A DNA stretch of 64,000 nucleotides from Crotophaga sulcirostris (lineage: Eukaryota > Chordata > Aves > Cuculiformes > Crotophagidae). The translations under genes and the position numbers were made by a program. The notes beneath the pieces were generated by a model. It was not told where the DNA came from and searched no databases. It was given only the letters and a program-made list of their open reading frames with translations. The DNA is taken from contig VYZB01000016.1 in the NCBI GenBank assembly GCA_013397455.1, forward strand, positions 4,497,375-4,561,374. Direction: 5' to 3'. This document shows positions 23,885 to 36,006 of the stretch, in pieces. Position 1 is the stretch's first letter; every line of letters begins with the position of its first letter.

Positions 23885-24042
23885 TGGTGAAAAATACTTC
23901 CTGCTACTCTATAAGAACATAGAATATAATCTTTCACTGAATATCTTGATGTAAGTAAGGAACTATCCCCATTCATAGGAGCATCTGCTGAAGAAACGTG
24001 TATTTCATGCAGCAACTGGCACGTGTCCACCAGATTAACCCC
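23885..24042 (-). pseudogene. Candidate exon h of unrecognised minus-strand gene
   Basis: A very good minus-strand acceptor (TTATTTTTTTCTGTTATTTCAG) and the donor CACCA|GTGAGA enclose 158 nt open for 52 codons. It reads GVNLVDTCQLLHEIHVSSAD, then a polar loop, then YSVKDYILCSYRVAGSIFH. Phases are 0 in and 2 out. Its entry phase matches the exit phase of the exon at 25641-25717. The family is unknown to me. Confidence 0.4.
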
Positions 24043-25640
24043 CTGAAATAACAGAAAAAAATAAAGGTTCAAACACAGAGCTGAGTATATTTCCTGAGTC
24101 TGCATCTGTCATATATTCCTTTCCCTGCCTTAACTTCAGAATAGAGTATGAGGTGATAAATTTCTGAGGGGAAAGGATGTCAAATGTGAAAACGGGGAAT
24201 ATAAAAGTATCACCCACACACAAAGCAAGTGAGAAAAATAAACCCAAACAAGAGAGAGAAATGTAAAGAAGTTTGAAATGATTGTGGGAATGAAATGCAG
24301 AGAAGAAAAAAAGCTGTTAGAAATAATTAGGAGTAGTGCAAAAAGTAATCCAAGAAAAATAAAAAAGAGAAGTGAAGAGTCATTTTACAGCTAGTCAACT
24401 GCATCTGAGAGAAACTGTAATATAACGTATCTCATCTTCCAAAAAAGTTGTAAGTATTCTCCCCTTCTATTTTCTTTAATTAAGAAAATCCTAAAGTGCA
24501 CATCCAAAGTGTCATACAGCACCGTAATTTATTCAGCTGCCACTCCTGAGGAGGTACAACTGTAAAATGCATAATTTAAGGTTTGTTTTGTTTTTCAAAT
24601 TTATTAGTCTCCTGCTAATATTTTTGAAATTTTTACATTTCTCTTTTCATTTGCTACATTTGACAGATTAATTCCCACTGAAATGTTGGAAAATGCCTAT
24701 GAAAAATCCTGACAAGGTAGGTTATTATTTCACTAGATTGACAGCAAAAAAACAAAACCAGAAATAAGTCCTCCTCTCTGAAATATGGATAATGAGCCTT
24801 TTGTAAGTTAGATGATAGAACCTAGACATTAAAAAAATCTATTAAACTTCACACTCCAGTATATAAAGCAACTTCTAACGGAGGAAGCCATAAAGCAAAG
24901 TTCATTAGACAGCAATTTTATATAAACTGTCTTGTAACTTCCTTTGAAGGACATGACAAAATACTGTCACAGAACAGAAACTGAGCTGAAATTGAAGTTA
25001 TTTGATGTGAGTTACCATTTTTGTATGACAAGATTTTGAATTTGAAAAAAATCCCATGGGAGGCTGCTTACCCACAATTGGTGGTGTAGGAAGGAAATTT
25101 GACAATTACCTAGGGAAGTTTAAATATCTCCCATCAGTCATAATTCTTAAGACCAATAGACTAATGGCACTGGATTAAAGTCAAAGGATGCCAGCACTGA
25201 AAATTACAAATAACTTGAGCAAGTAGCAAGCAGCATAGAGGCAATAAGGTCCAGCTTTGTAAGATTAATAGATACTTATAAGATCGCTCAGCTATCATTA
25301 ATTGTGTGAGCTTTCCCTTTTGTAGCATAAAGAAGTCAACTCTACCTATTCCTAAAGACTGTTTATGTTCATATGGTCAGCCATAATTCAGACATGGTGT
25401 AAGAAGCTGGCCCTTACCATCTTTCAGCTGTTAATCTCTATGTCTCGACACCTACTTACTTCCCTGAGGATGACCTATTCAAAATGCAGAATGAAAGAAG
25501 CAACTCATTTGTCCAGAAGGATCAACACTCCTGCCATCCTCTAAGCCAAAAGATTTTTTCAAAAAAGGTTGATTAAATATAAATCGATCTTATGATTTAA
25601 CGAACAGAAAGAAAACCAAGAACAAAAAAACCTCTCTCAC

Positions 25641-25717
25641 CTTGACCAATTGGTTACCATCAAAAACCCCACCATTAATAAGTTCCCTATTCAGTGCTGA
25701 TGTCAGTATTGGCCTAT
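25641..25717 (-). pseudogene. Candidate exon g of unrecognised minus-strand gene
   Basis: The acceptor CTCCTTGCCTTAG and donor GTCAAG|GTGAGA on the minus strand enclose 77 nt, of which only one frame is open. It reads RPILTSALNRELINGGVFDG then NQLVK. Phases are 2 nt in and 0 out, compatible with exon h downstream. The peptide looks like an amphipathic helix followed by a turn. Confidence 0.38.
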
Positions 25718-26686
25718 CTAAGGCAAGGAGAGGTATGCTTTAACCCTTCATGCTTATTGATAAATATATAGCTATTATCAATTTTTTATTTTTATCGCTT
25801 GTTATGGGATGTGCCAGGCTCCTAACTTCTTCACCATAGTGCCAAGACTGAACTTTAAATTGTTTTAGAGGCCTGGAGTTTTTACACATAATAATGAAAA
25901 TATAGCTCAATATCATTAAAACATACCTTCAGTTTTAACAAGCTTCTATCAATATACACTTAAGAAACCACTGCAGCTGAGCTGGATAAAAAACGGGCTG
26001 AGTAAAAAATTCAGGACATTTTTCAGTATATCAATCACAAACTGGGACAAACTGGAATAAGTCAAAATACTGTGACTTTTAAGGACAAATGAATATTTGT
26101 AAGATCAGAAACACTTAAACATTTAGTTGCTAAATTCTCTGTCAAAATAAACACTTCAGACATTTGACACATATTTCTGTTCTGAACAAAATCAAAACAT
26201 GTAATATGCATGAACTACACCTTCTATCCTTTTTCAGCCAGTTTATTTCTTGGTAAACAAAATGTCAGTTTAATATACCACAGAAATATCCTCCAGCCTG
26301 TCTATAGTCAGGAATTTTCAGAGATTTCCTTTTAGAGACATGGATAATCTATTCACTATTTCTTTTACTTGGCCTAATTTCCTCAGGGATACTTTTTACT
26401 CTCAAAGTTATTTCTCACAATTTGGGTGTCCTTGTTCATGTTACAAAGAACAGCACACATAAAACCCAAGGAATGATGACATGTACATCGCAAGGTTTTG
26501 CTTTGCTTGCTTTGATACCAAAGTGGTGGTTCCCAAGAGGCCATAACTTAGCACAGGGAGGATGCACTGATCTCCTACCTGGTCCCCATCTGCTCCCAAG
26601 CTAACGTGAGGACAGATATCCAAATTCAAAGCCCTGTGAAGTGCAGGAGACTTCCACCAGGGAAACCCCTGGGAATTGAAAGGCCA

Positions 26687-26935
26687 ACTCAAGTTGTGCC
26701 AGGGGATGTTTACACAGGATATTAGGAAAATTAATTCACCAGGAGAGTTGTCAGGCATTGGAATCGGCTGTCCAGGAAAGTGGTTGAGCCCCAATCCCAG
26801 GAGGTATTTAAAAGATGTGTAGATGTGTCACTTAGGGACACGGCTTAGCAGTGGACTTGGAAGTGCTAGGTTTACAGTTGGACTTTATGATCTTATGGGT
26901 CTTTTCCAACCTAAATGATTCTGTGCTGCTATGAA
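26687..26935 (+). mobile_element. CR1 LINE 3' fragment (older subfamily)
   Basis: A CR1 3' region can be read from AGTTGTGCCAGGGGATGTTT, through TTGTCAGGCATTGGAATCGG, to the tail GGTCTTTTCCAACCTAAATG and ATTCTGTGCTGCTATG. It differs clearly from the 1-311 copy and belongs to another CR1 subfamily. ORF2 is too short and mutated to function. Confidence 0.85.
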
Positions 26936-27483
26936 AATCAGCTCCCTCTGGTGGGTAATGCACACTCCAGAGACCAGCAACTACTGGTAAAAGTAACCAC
27001 CACGAAACAAAATAACCTGCAGGTTGTTATATTTTTCTTAAAACATACCGAAGTATACCAGTTGAGTAATGATTATAACTGAGATCAGAGCTTTAAGTTG
27101 CAACTTGAAACATTTGTCCTGAAATGAGGAAGATGTACAGCTCTTGCTAGAACTGAACTCCCTTCAAATTCAGATAAAAAGAGAAACTGGGGGTTTGGTT
27201 CAAGTGTAAATCTATTTTCAGCACCTAATGTTGATTAAAATAAAATAAGAAATGAGTTAAACGCTATTCTTTTCGATGAGAACATTCACTTGGATTTCAG
27301 GTTTTTTGACTGATACTTTGAGGCCTAAAGTTTGATGTCCTTTCTCAAAAAACATTCTGTTTTCAGGATTTAGGAAATATTCATTACTTCACAAATCTCA
27401 CACCCCGAAGATTCTTTATTTGTTACAGGGATTTTAGTTACAGCAGGAAAGAAAAGTATGGTTTTAAATCTGTGATATCTTAC

Positions 27484-27524
27484 CTACAAACCATACTTGT
27501 CCACACGTTTACTAGCTCAAACAA
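27484..27524 (-). pseudogene. Candidate small exon f of unrecognised minus-strand gene
   Basis: A 41-nt block between the minus-strand acceptor CTTAATTTTCAG and donor TGTAG|GTAAGA reads LFELVNVWTSMVC in its single open frame. Its exit phase does not match the exon at 25641-25717, so if both are real an exon is missing between them or one border is wrong. Its short length makes this a weak call. Confidence 0.25.
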
Positions 27525-28089
27525 CTGAAAATTAAGGCGTATTTTATAATTTATATACTTGGGAACAAATCTAAGTCCTTCCACAAGAACAATATGCATG
27601 CTGTATTGCAGTACCCCAAATATACTGGTTATGAGAATGGCAAGTTGGGATAATTATAATATTAAAATAAGCACACGTAATTTCTGCACTACAAAACTAC
27701 ATTGAAATTTTGGTTATCTCAGAAAAAAATCAATGGAAATTTCGCAAACATCAGCAATCTAATAGTAGAAGCTTAGAATTAACAGTAATTTTCTGCTTTT
27801 ACCAGTGGCACAAATCAAACTGTTGTATTCCCATGTCAAAATATTTTTTTTCTTTCAGAAGCTTGTTGATCTGGAAAACATACTGACAGTTGTTTTGTTG
27901 AAAAAAACCAATGAAAAAATAACAAAAAATAACATCAGAAACAGTGAGTGTGAGAACATCTGGGGTAAGAATGGTCAGATGACTTCATGTTCTTTAGGGT
28001 ACCAAGACCATATTGTTCAGGCATAGGACCAACTTAAACGACTGTATAGTCTATTCATTAAATTGCTTATGGAGTCACCTCATATTTAA

Positions 28090-28770
28090 GCACAACTCGG
28101 TGTATGAAAAGCTGAATGTGAGCCAGCAATGTGAACTCGCAGACCAGAAGGCCAACCACATCCTGGGCTGCATCAAGAAGCGTGGTCAGCAGGTCAAGAG
28201 AGGCGATTCTGCCCCTCTACTCCTCTCTGGTGAGACCTCACCTGGAGTGCTGTGTCCAGCTCTGGAGCCCTCAGCACAGAAAGGATATGGATCTGTTGGA
28301 GCGGGTCCAGAGGAGGGCCACAAAAAGGCCACGAAAATGGTCAGAGAGATGGAACACCTCTCCTGTAAAGAAAGGCTGAGAAAGTTGGGGTTGTTCAGCC
28401 TGGAGAAGAGATGGCTCTGGGGAGACCTTATTGTAGCCTTTCAATACTTAAAGCAGACTTACAAGAAAGATGGGGGCAAACTTTTTAGTAGGACCTATTG
28501 CAACAGGGCAAGGGTTGATGGTCTTAAACTAGAAGAGGGTAGATTCAGACAATATATAAGGAAAAAGTTTTTTACTATGAGGGTGGTGAGGCACTGGAAC
28601 AGGTTGCCCAGCGAGGTGGTAGTTGCCCCATCCCTGGAATGATTCAAGGTCAGGTTGGATGGGGCTTGGAGCAACCTGATCTCATTGAAGATGCCTCTGT
28701 CCATGGCAGGGAGTTGGACTAGATGACCTTTAAAAGTTCCTTCTGATCCATACTATTCTATGATTCTATG
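28090..28770 (+). mobile_element. CR1 LINE, 5'-truncated, with 3' end
   Basis: About 680 bp of CR1 covers the C-terminal part of ORF2 (reverse-transcriptase end). [20 protein letters not shown] is read in one frame; after a frameshift [20 protein letters not shown] and [20 protein letters not shown] follow in another. It ends with the two-copy ATTCTATG tail at 28755-28770. The frameshift shows that it is dead. Confidence 0.93.
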
Positions 28771-29857
28771 ATAATGAAGCTGTAGGCAAGTATTCTACAT
28801 CACAATTTTCATTCTGAGAAAAAAACTGTAGAATTTATAAAAGACTTTTATTTCTTATTAATATTTTCCTCCTTTTTAAAAGGAAATCATCCAACTTTCA
28901 TGTACAAATAAGAATTTGATATCAGAAGCTTGTCACTAGATATGTAGTTCTAAATGGAATTCTAAGCAATGAATGAAATACCCTAGAAACCTCTCCTAAA
29001 ATTATTTTATTTAGCTTTCCCCTTATACTGCTTCATATATTTGTATCTTACACTAATTAACAAAAGGTTTTTATGGGGTGAGGGGCTTACATGCAATTCA
29101 TACACACTACAGACTGACTTGTTGGTAGATATGTAGGACTGGATCCTCCAGGTGGTTTCTGCTAGCTATTTCATCTGTAAATTTATGAATCCTCCTGCTT
29201 GTGTATCATGGACTGGGGACAGAATGGATTTGTATTAATCTGCTTATAACACTCATAGTTCTGTGCTAAGATAATACCCATAAGCATGGTTTTTACATTC
29301 ATCTGCAGAGCTCAGGAGAAAGACTGCTCCTCCTCTTATGTGTGTAATTTGTGTATATAGACATATATTAGATATATTTGAGACAAGGTGTATTTGAGAG
29401 AGGAAGGTATTTTGTCTTTCCTTGAAACACTGAGACAAGCTGCAATAAGAGAGGGTGAATAGTGACAGTACAGGTGGCACAGAAAATCCTTAGTTTTCAA
29501 ATCCCAAGTTCTAGATCATGTGTATGGTCAGATTCTATATCAAGAAACTATTCTCCTACATCAGACCAGCTACAACTTTGGAGGATCTTTCTTTGCTCCT
29601 GCAGCACTGAAAACAGTTTCCCTTCTTAGGTTTGTAGAAAAGACTGCTTGATAAACTGATGAATCACACATAGACTTTTGAACCTGTTGTGGGAAGGGGA
29701 GAAGCAAGGAAAAAAAAACCAAACAGCTAATCTTAAAAGGAAAAAAAAATCATCAGTTTTTACAGTCAGGTGAGATATTGCAAATTTTCTCCATCACACC
29801 ATGTTCTACTTAGCTTTGTGCCAATGAATATAGAGGGGAGCTTGCTGCTCAACTCAC

Positions 29858-29941
29858 AGAGCCTGACTCTGATGAACATGCACCAGAATTTCCTCATCCC
29901 TGTTGTAAACATTTCCATTTTCCTGCTGATAGGTAGCATTT
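29858..29941 (-). pseudogene. Candidate exon e of unrecognised minus-strand gene
   Basis: A good acceptor (CAGCTTTTTCCCCAG) and a consensus donor (GCTCT|GTGAGT) on the minus strand enclose 84 nt. The open frame reads NATYQQENGNVYNRDEEILV then HVHQSQA. Phases are 1 nt in and 2 out. It lies just beyond the candidate poly(A) signal at 30001, so it may belong to a different transcript from the blocks at 30.7-33.2 kb. Confidence 0.33.
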
Positions 29942-30000
29942 CTGGGGAAAAAGCTGGAACTGACCATTCTAGGTAAACAGAAAAAGAGAAAGCCTTTATC

Positions 30001-30006
30001 TTTATT
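30001..30006 (-). terminator. Candidate poly(A) signal for minus-strand exons b-d
   Basis: TTTATT on the plus strand gives AATAAA on the minus strand, about 700 nt after the TGA that ends candidate exon d. It would suit a 3' UTR of that length, but AATAAA is common in AT-rich DNA. Confidence 0.25.
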
Positions 30007-30702
30007 TACAAAACTACCAGCAGTCTTACAAGTAAATAAATAACTTTTCCTGACCCCTGAATAGCAAACTCAAACATCATTATTTCACAATGACATGGGA
30101 AGTACACATGAAAGTTACCTAACAGGCAAATAATGTTCTTAAACCAGATGCACTATCCACAAATTCTTCATAAAATTGTACAGAGAGGTCTTCGTAAGTC
30201 ACAAAATAGGTCATTATCTTCAACTGCCCTACTTAAACTCTAAGCACATTCAAAGATAGAGGTCTAAGTCTCTAATGTGACATTTAGTGTACAACCAAAT
30301 AGATTTTGTAGAGTTGCAAACAAAAGGAATATTCTTATATGTTTATATTAAGTGTCACATGGAGACAACGGAATATAAAAATTAATAGGAAAGGCAAAAT
30401 TCAGTTTAAGGGTTTACTTTTCCCCAAATCCACCAAGCTGATTTTCTAATTATTCTTCAGTTCTTCTATTAATAAGATATGTTGTAGACACTGTCCTCAC
30501 ATGGTAAGCAGTGTGCTCTCTGTCAGCTGGCTAGAAACATCTCACTTCATAATAGGTAAATTGCCCATGTTTTTGTTAGTCTCGAGACCATTTTCAGACT
30601 CACTTAAATACAAGGGGATATTTTCATTCTAATTTTTCAGAATATTTAAACCATAGCTTTTTGTCTGCATCTCCTGCACCTTCTGATCTTTGTTATCTTT
30701 CC

Positions 30703-30831
30703 TCAGATAAGGTCCTTGCGAAGGGCTGACCAGTAGAACTGGGCAATGACAATTTTCTGAAAGTCATTGCACAGGCGTTCAAGGTAGAAGGAATTAGATC
30801 TGCTGTCGATGGAGACAATTCCATCTTTGCC
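30703..30831 (-). CDS. Candidate terminal exon d of an unrecognised minus-strand gene
   Basis: On the minus strand the sequence after AAGCTAG is open for 42 codons and ends in TGA. It starts GKDGIVSIDSRSNSFYLERL and continues CNDFQKIVIAQFYWSALRKD. The acceptor tract is only moderate. Entry phase 0 fits exon c. The peptide is protein-like, with a strand-turn start and an amphipathic C-terminal helix. No homologue is recognised. Confidence 0.38.
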   Translation of the reverse strand, partial: GKDGIVSIDSRSNSFYLERLCNDFQKIVIAQFYWSALRKDLI

Positions 30832-31959
30832 CTAGCTTACATTTTTCTTAAAGATATTTGTATAATGAAGCTAAATAGAGAGAATAAACCTATCAGGAAT
30901 GGAAACTAGTTGCAAAACATACTGGAAGACAACCAGTGACAACTCTTACCTCAGTGAAATTATGTCTGCATTATATGCAATACAGTGATAAGTAAGTCTT
31001 TCTGCTTAAGTCATACTAAATTAATTTCTAACAATCCTAGACGATCGTTTGTGCATTACTATTTCTACCTGACAATTTTAGGTTTGCAACAAGAAGAGAA
31101 CATCCCCTTATGCACGCTTTGAGTATGTTGAAGGATAAGACAACCATTTCACTGAGATGCAAAAAAGGATATAAAGGAGCCTGAGTAGGAAGAGAACACA
31201 GAGCACGTTTGTGTTTAATAACGTACTTTTTGTTTTACAAATTTGTAAAGCCCAGAGCACATATCCGCAGACAAGAAAGGTGATCAAAGATGAGGACCGA
31301 AGAGAAGAATTAAGATAAAGTGAAGCCAAAAATAGATACAACATATCTTGTGTTACACCTTTTCTCAATAGATCGTGTCTTTACCAGTCAGAGGATGTAC
31401 TAGAGGCATCAAGTATATACATTTAGAAGAGGAGAAAATCAATCGGGAGGGAGATGTGTTGTAGCTTGTGCATTATATTATAATATATGCAAAGTGACAC
31501 AGATCATCCTAATTAGTTCCAGCTGCAAGGCATCAGTACCAGTCAGTAGTTTATATTCTTTTCTTCCTCCTCCACCAAATACACCTATAAAAAAATCAAA
31601 AAAAAACCCAACACACCATAAAAGCTATGAGGGAAACACACAATGATGCTGAGTACCATTTTTTGCCCATGTTGAGAAGAAAACCAGGGGAAGGATATTA
31701 CTTGTAGGTATGCACTATGAAAAGAGTTGGAGAAGTTTCATCATGCCATGAAATTAGGAAAGACAAGGTAACTAACTGCTCTTGAATTCAGCTGACTAAA
31801 CAATTACTTGACACACACACATAGTTGTTAATAAGCTAATATATCTGCTTGCACCCAGAGCATTTTAAACATCACAATAAGTAAGCTACCAAAGAAAGGA
31901 ATATACAAAAATAGAGCATCCACATTCTTATAAGCTACTACAATTATCTAGAACTTCAC

Positions 31960-32076
31960 CTTTTTAATTCTTTCAGACTGATTGTTATGCCTGTTAACCA
32001 GGTCCAGGGAGCCTTCGTTCACAGCATACATGTGGATTTCTTTCTTCCCAAAGAAATAAGCAGTATATTGCCTCTC
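31960..32076 (-). CDS. Candidate exon c of an unrecognised minus-strand gene
   Basis: This 117-nt block (39 codons, phase 0 to 0) reads ERQYTAYFFGKKEIHMYAVN then EGSLDLVNRHNNQSERIKK, ending at donor AAAAAG|GTGAAG. The YFFGKKEIHMYAV run looks like two beta-strands and could be a beta-propeller blade or a chromatin-reader barrel. I cannot choose between these. The acceptor (GATGGAAG) is poor, so the left border is uncertain. Confidence 0.38.
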
Positions 32077-33110
32077 CTTCCATCAAATGAAAAGTAAGGG
32101 ATGTTAATGACAGCTCATTAACAATACATTAGAATCTGCACTGTCTTAGTGAACACAAATTTATTGAAAGCAATGCTTAATTACATGGACTGTAGTTACA
32201 CAGCCAACCTAAAATTATCCACAAGCATTTATATGTCACAGATCTGCTGCATGGAGACAGACTGTAAAACAGGCACTAAAATCACTCAGGTCCAGCCAGT
32301 TTTATTAAAGCAAATTAATTTTCCTCTACACCTGGTCATCGTTTTTCAAATGTCCGTTTTGCTCCAGGGACAGTTCTGTTATTGCATTTATTCCTACAAA
32401 GTGAAAACTTTCTTTCCTTTTCAGATTTAGGAGCATACTAAAACTCATTTTTTTGTATTGCTTTCCTACTAACAGGGACACTAGGAAGCAAAGCAGTAAG
32501 CATCTGCTTGGACATTACCAGGGGTAAAAAAAACACCAACAAAACCCCAAAACCATGTAGTCACATAAAGAAAATCTTCCCATGCGTTCTTTTCCATATA
32601 AACATCACATAGGCAGTTTCAATTTTGGCACATCTATACTTCTGAGTAAGACTGGTTTCCTTCTTTTGCGTGGATTTGTGACTGTAGCACTACTTTAATA
32701 TGGGAAATAAATGACTATGCTATGTCCTGTACTTTCATCATCCACAGACAGACAACATGAGGGAAAAAAAAATCATAATCGTGCTGTATGCCATTTAACT
32801 AAAAGCTGGAAATATTCTAGTGCTGATCTTCAGAGAAAAATATAAAACCGATAATGCTGTGAAAACTCATTAAACATCTATTAGAGGATATGTACTTTCC
32901 CTGAGACTTCCACCAACGGGCTGCTATGCTTTCCCTGTACTATTATAAAAATCTCTCTCTTCAAGGTCAATTGAACCATAGTTTTCCCTATAAGCAGAGA
33001 TGAAATGGTTGCCTACAGTGGAGACAGCAGCTCTTTAGACAGTAATGCTTTCTTCATATTTGTTTTTCCTTCAGGAAATCATAAAATGCATTACTGACAG
33101 AAACACTTAC

Positions 33111-33185
33111 TTGATTTAAAGTAAGATCCCGTGCTGAAAAGTGACTCCATACAAGGCTATGTTTGTTTATTGCGTCTATGCGACA
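33111..33185 (-). CDS. Candidate exon b of an unrecognised minus-strand gene
   Basis: 75 nt (25 codons, phase 0 to 0) lie between acceptor ATTATCTGTTATAG and donor AATCAA|GTAAGT on the minus strand. It reads CRIDAINKHSLVWSHFSARD then LTLNQ. It joins exon c and then exon d in phase, giving about 106 continuous residues to a stop. Confidence 0.35.
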
Positions 33186-34255
33186 CTATAACAGATAATT
33201 GTTTTAGATGAAAAGAGTATCTTTTCTTGAATGATATCTTCCAAACTCATCCTAGGCTGACTTTTACTGATCAACAGTAATAAAGATACTGCAGAAGGAA
33301 TTATGCCCTCACAGACACCCACACAACGCCATTCCTCTCCGCTAAGGCTATGCAGTTATAGTTTGGCTGTCTCTCTCATTGCTGTGACTTTATTCGATCT
33401 CACAACATAAGCAACGTGCAGCACGCAATCACAGTAATTTTCTGCTGTATTGTAAACATGAATACCTAACACACATACTGCTGTAGGAACCACAAGCATG
33501 AATGCTCAGACACAGTACCAAGGCACAACTGTGTAAAACTTTAAACTAGATGGACAGACTTTCAGTCTGACACAGGACGCCACTGCACGGATTTAGATTC
33601 TCATATGTCTTATGTAATTCAGCCATTCGAAGTCACTCCTCACTAAGAGACACAATTATTACACCTATGTCAAATGCTCTAACACAATTTCCCAGTGCCC
33701 AGTCGATGTATTTTGTCTTAACTTAGTTCTAGAGCACACCAAAAAGTACATAAACAACAAATAATAGCCTGCTGAGAAAAGTTTGGAAAAAAAACTGCAG
33801 AGGTTAAAATGAATTAACTTTCAAAGGCATTAACAATGTTAACCAATTCAGATAAGTACTCAAAGACTGCAGAGAAAAACATTTCAGTTAAAAAATCTAA
33901 ACTTCATTTAAGTATTGGTATTGCCACTTCAATTTTCTGCACCAAATCTGTCCCAAGGAAAGATTCTCATGGTCAGATTTGGAAAAAAGTAAGGTATGCT
34001 TGATCAGATGAGACTTGTAAGTGGTTACTGCAACAATGTTATAAAGTATTTTTTTAAAAAAGCCCTTTAAACTAGTGCTTCAGAAAGATAACTAGTATCC
34101 ATGCAGTATGGAATATTTTGTAAACTGACAAATTCCTTTTTAATCTTCCTGTATTTTGGACACTTGCTACTTTTATTTTACTGTTACTTGTATTGGCATT
34201 TGTCTCAGGCCAATCAAACCTCTACTGCAAAGTGCACAAGTTTAAACAGCTGGTG

Positions 34256-34401
34256 TAGCCCTACTGAAATAAAGTGCAAAACTCTGTTTTTCCATTGCCA
34301 ATGGTTTCTTACTTTAAGAAGGGGGTGGTAGCCCTACTGAAATAAAGTGCAAAACTCTGTTTTTCCATTGCCAATGGTTTCTTACTTTAAGAAGGGGGTG
34401 G
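34256..34401. repeat. Exact 73-bp tandem duplication
   Basis: 34256-34328 and 34329-34401 appear identical base for base (start TAGCCCTACTGAAATAAAGT). Each copy holds the near-palindrome CCATTGCCAATGG (34292-34304 and 34365-34377). The absence of any difference points to a recent event, or to an assembly artefact. A GTG repeat follows. Confidence 0.95.
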
Positions 34402-35689
34402 TGGTGGTGTATTTTTCAAGTGATTAGAATTCCCTCAGTAGTCACAACCTGTATTTACAGGTATACCTTTCTTGATAAGTATCACTACATTTTCCCTCCC
34501 CTCAGCTGCCAGTGCTCAGGCCTCTCCATAAAATCAAGTACCCACATTCTTGAGATGACCCAGTTCCAACCATCCAACCATCACATCATATGAGAAAATG
34601 ATTTAACGATACAAACTGCCTCTCAAAATTTACAGGGAAGCAAAGAGCTGATACAAAAATTCCTGATGCAAAATATTTTCCTTGAAAGTAGACTTCCAAA
34701 CAAACACGTTTATAACAGAACTAGAAGAGATTGCTCAGATACCTTCACAAGAGCATGTGCTTTATAGGCAGCCCAGGAGCTAAAAAATCATGCATTTCAC
34801 AAGGTTTACAAGCTTGCCGTTACACACAGGAATGCTATAAAAGCAAGAGATGTGGTTCTTATTTGTCCTTCCCCACCCTCTGTAAATAATCTATTCAGCT
34901 AAATTGTCACAGCAACTTGATTCATACATGAGCAAAGACGAGTCAATTCCCCTTGCAGAACCTGTGAATAGAAAGTCCTGCCCATTTGGATGTTGGTGGA
35001 GACTAAAACTAAATGCCCTTCCTTGTTACAGGATCACCATGTACTACTAGGGCAACTTCTCCCTGTCAGGCACTCTTGCTCATATTGCAGCCATGAGCCT
35101 CCTGTTTATGTCAAAGGCAGGATTGCATCATTTGGGAAAAGTCTTACCTTGTGTACTTGCTTTTACTAAATGCGAGTTGAGTGCAAAAATAAACCACAAT
35201 TTTCCAGTTATTGAAGAACTTATAGTATTTTCCTTATTGAGGAAACACATTTTTCGACTGTAGCTTGAGTGTTTCAGTAAAAACTACAACTTCTTGTTGG
35301 ATAAGAGCAATACAGACCACCTTTCTTTCAGATCTCTTCGCAAGAGTGAAAACCACAGCACAAATTCAATTTTTTTCCTTCACCTGTAGTCCCAATGTTT
35401 CATGTAACTCTTTTTTTCTTTATATATATAATGAAGACAAGCAGTCATTTTGCAGTATATGTAGTGCATCTTCCTTTGGCAAAACAGAAATAATCTATGA
35501 CAATTTAAGAGAACTATATTAATGTGTGTTGCATATAAGCTCTCTGGACACAGACAGTAGCATAAACACTTCCACTCCATCAGCTAAAGTCCTAATCTGA
35601 CAGTCACATAAACTGTGCTCTATTGGCTATAAAGGTTGTTAGCACCACTGATCAGAGCATCCAGCCTGTACCTCCAATGTCCCTCTCAC

Positions 35690-35830
35690 CAAATGCTGTA
35701 CACGGTGTGTGCAGTGGAACACACTCTTTCAGAGACACTGGACTTGCTGCATGTACTGAACGTGATAGATATTCTCCTCTGATTCTCAGTGGGATGATTG
35801 ACCCCCATATTAAAAACAAGCACCGCCACC
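35690..35830 (-). CDS. Candidate exon a of an unrecognised minus-strand gene
   Basis: 141 nt lie between the minus-strand acceptor TTTACATGTACTTCAG and donor ATTTG|GTGAGA, open for 46 codons. It contains VAVLVFNMGVNHPTENQRRI, then SITFSTCSKSSVSERVCSTA. Phases are 1 nt in and 2 out. The beta-rich, cysteine-containing reading resembles an extracellular or propeller-like domain, but no family is recognised. An 18-nt microexon-like block at 35148-35165 would continue it in phase, but does not lead to exon b in phase. Confidence 0.35.
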
Positions 35831-36000
35831 CTGAAGTACATGTAAACATATACAAAAAGAAGGAAGATAAAATTCTTCCACGAATTTTTTTAAGAATGCT
35901 TTCATTGCAATAGAAAATCCTTTGCAAATTCAAACTTGGCCCCAGAGGTGCAGTAGGCAATTGATAAAATAAAACACATACTACAGGAGATAAATAGTCA

Positions 36001-36006
36001 TTTATT
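36001..36006 (-). terminator. RWDD4: Distal candidate poly(A) signal of RWDD4
   Basis: TTTATT on plus, AATAAA on minus, about 960 nt past the RWDD4 stop. An alternative signal lies at 36564-36569. The choice between them cannot be made from sequence alone. Confidence 0.35.

Noticed and set aside
28013..28642. 209-codon open frame
   Set aside because: It is CR1 ORF2 sequence with a frameshift, part of the LINE at 28090-28770, not a host gene.
31108..31368. 86-codon minus-strand open frame rich in Leu and Ser
   Set aside because: No acceptor AG before the protein-like part in any frame; the hydrophobic reading is what AT-rich DNA produces by chance.
35148..35165. 18-nt minus-strand microexon-like block reading KSKYT
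   Set aside because: Too short to support, although the sites are good and the phase fits the block at 35690-35830.
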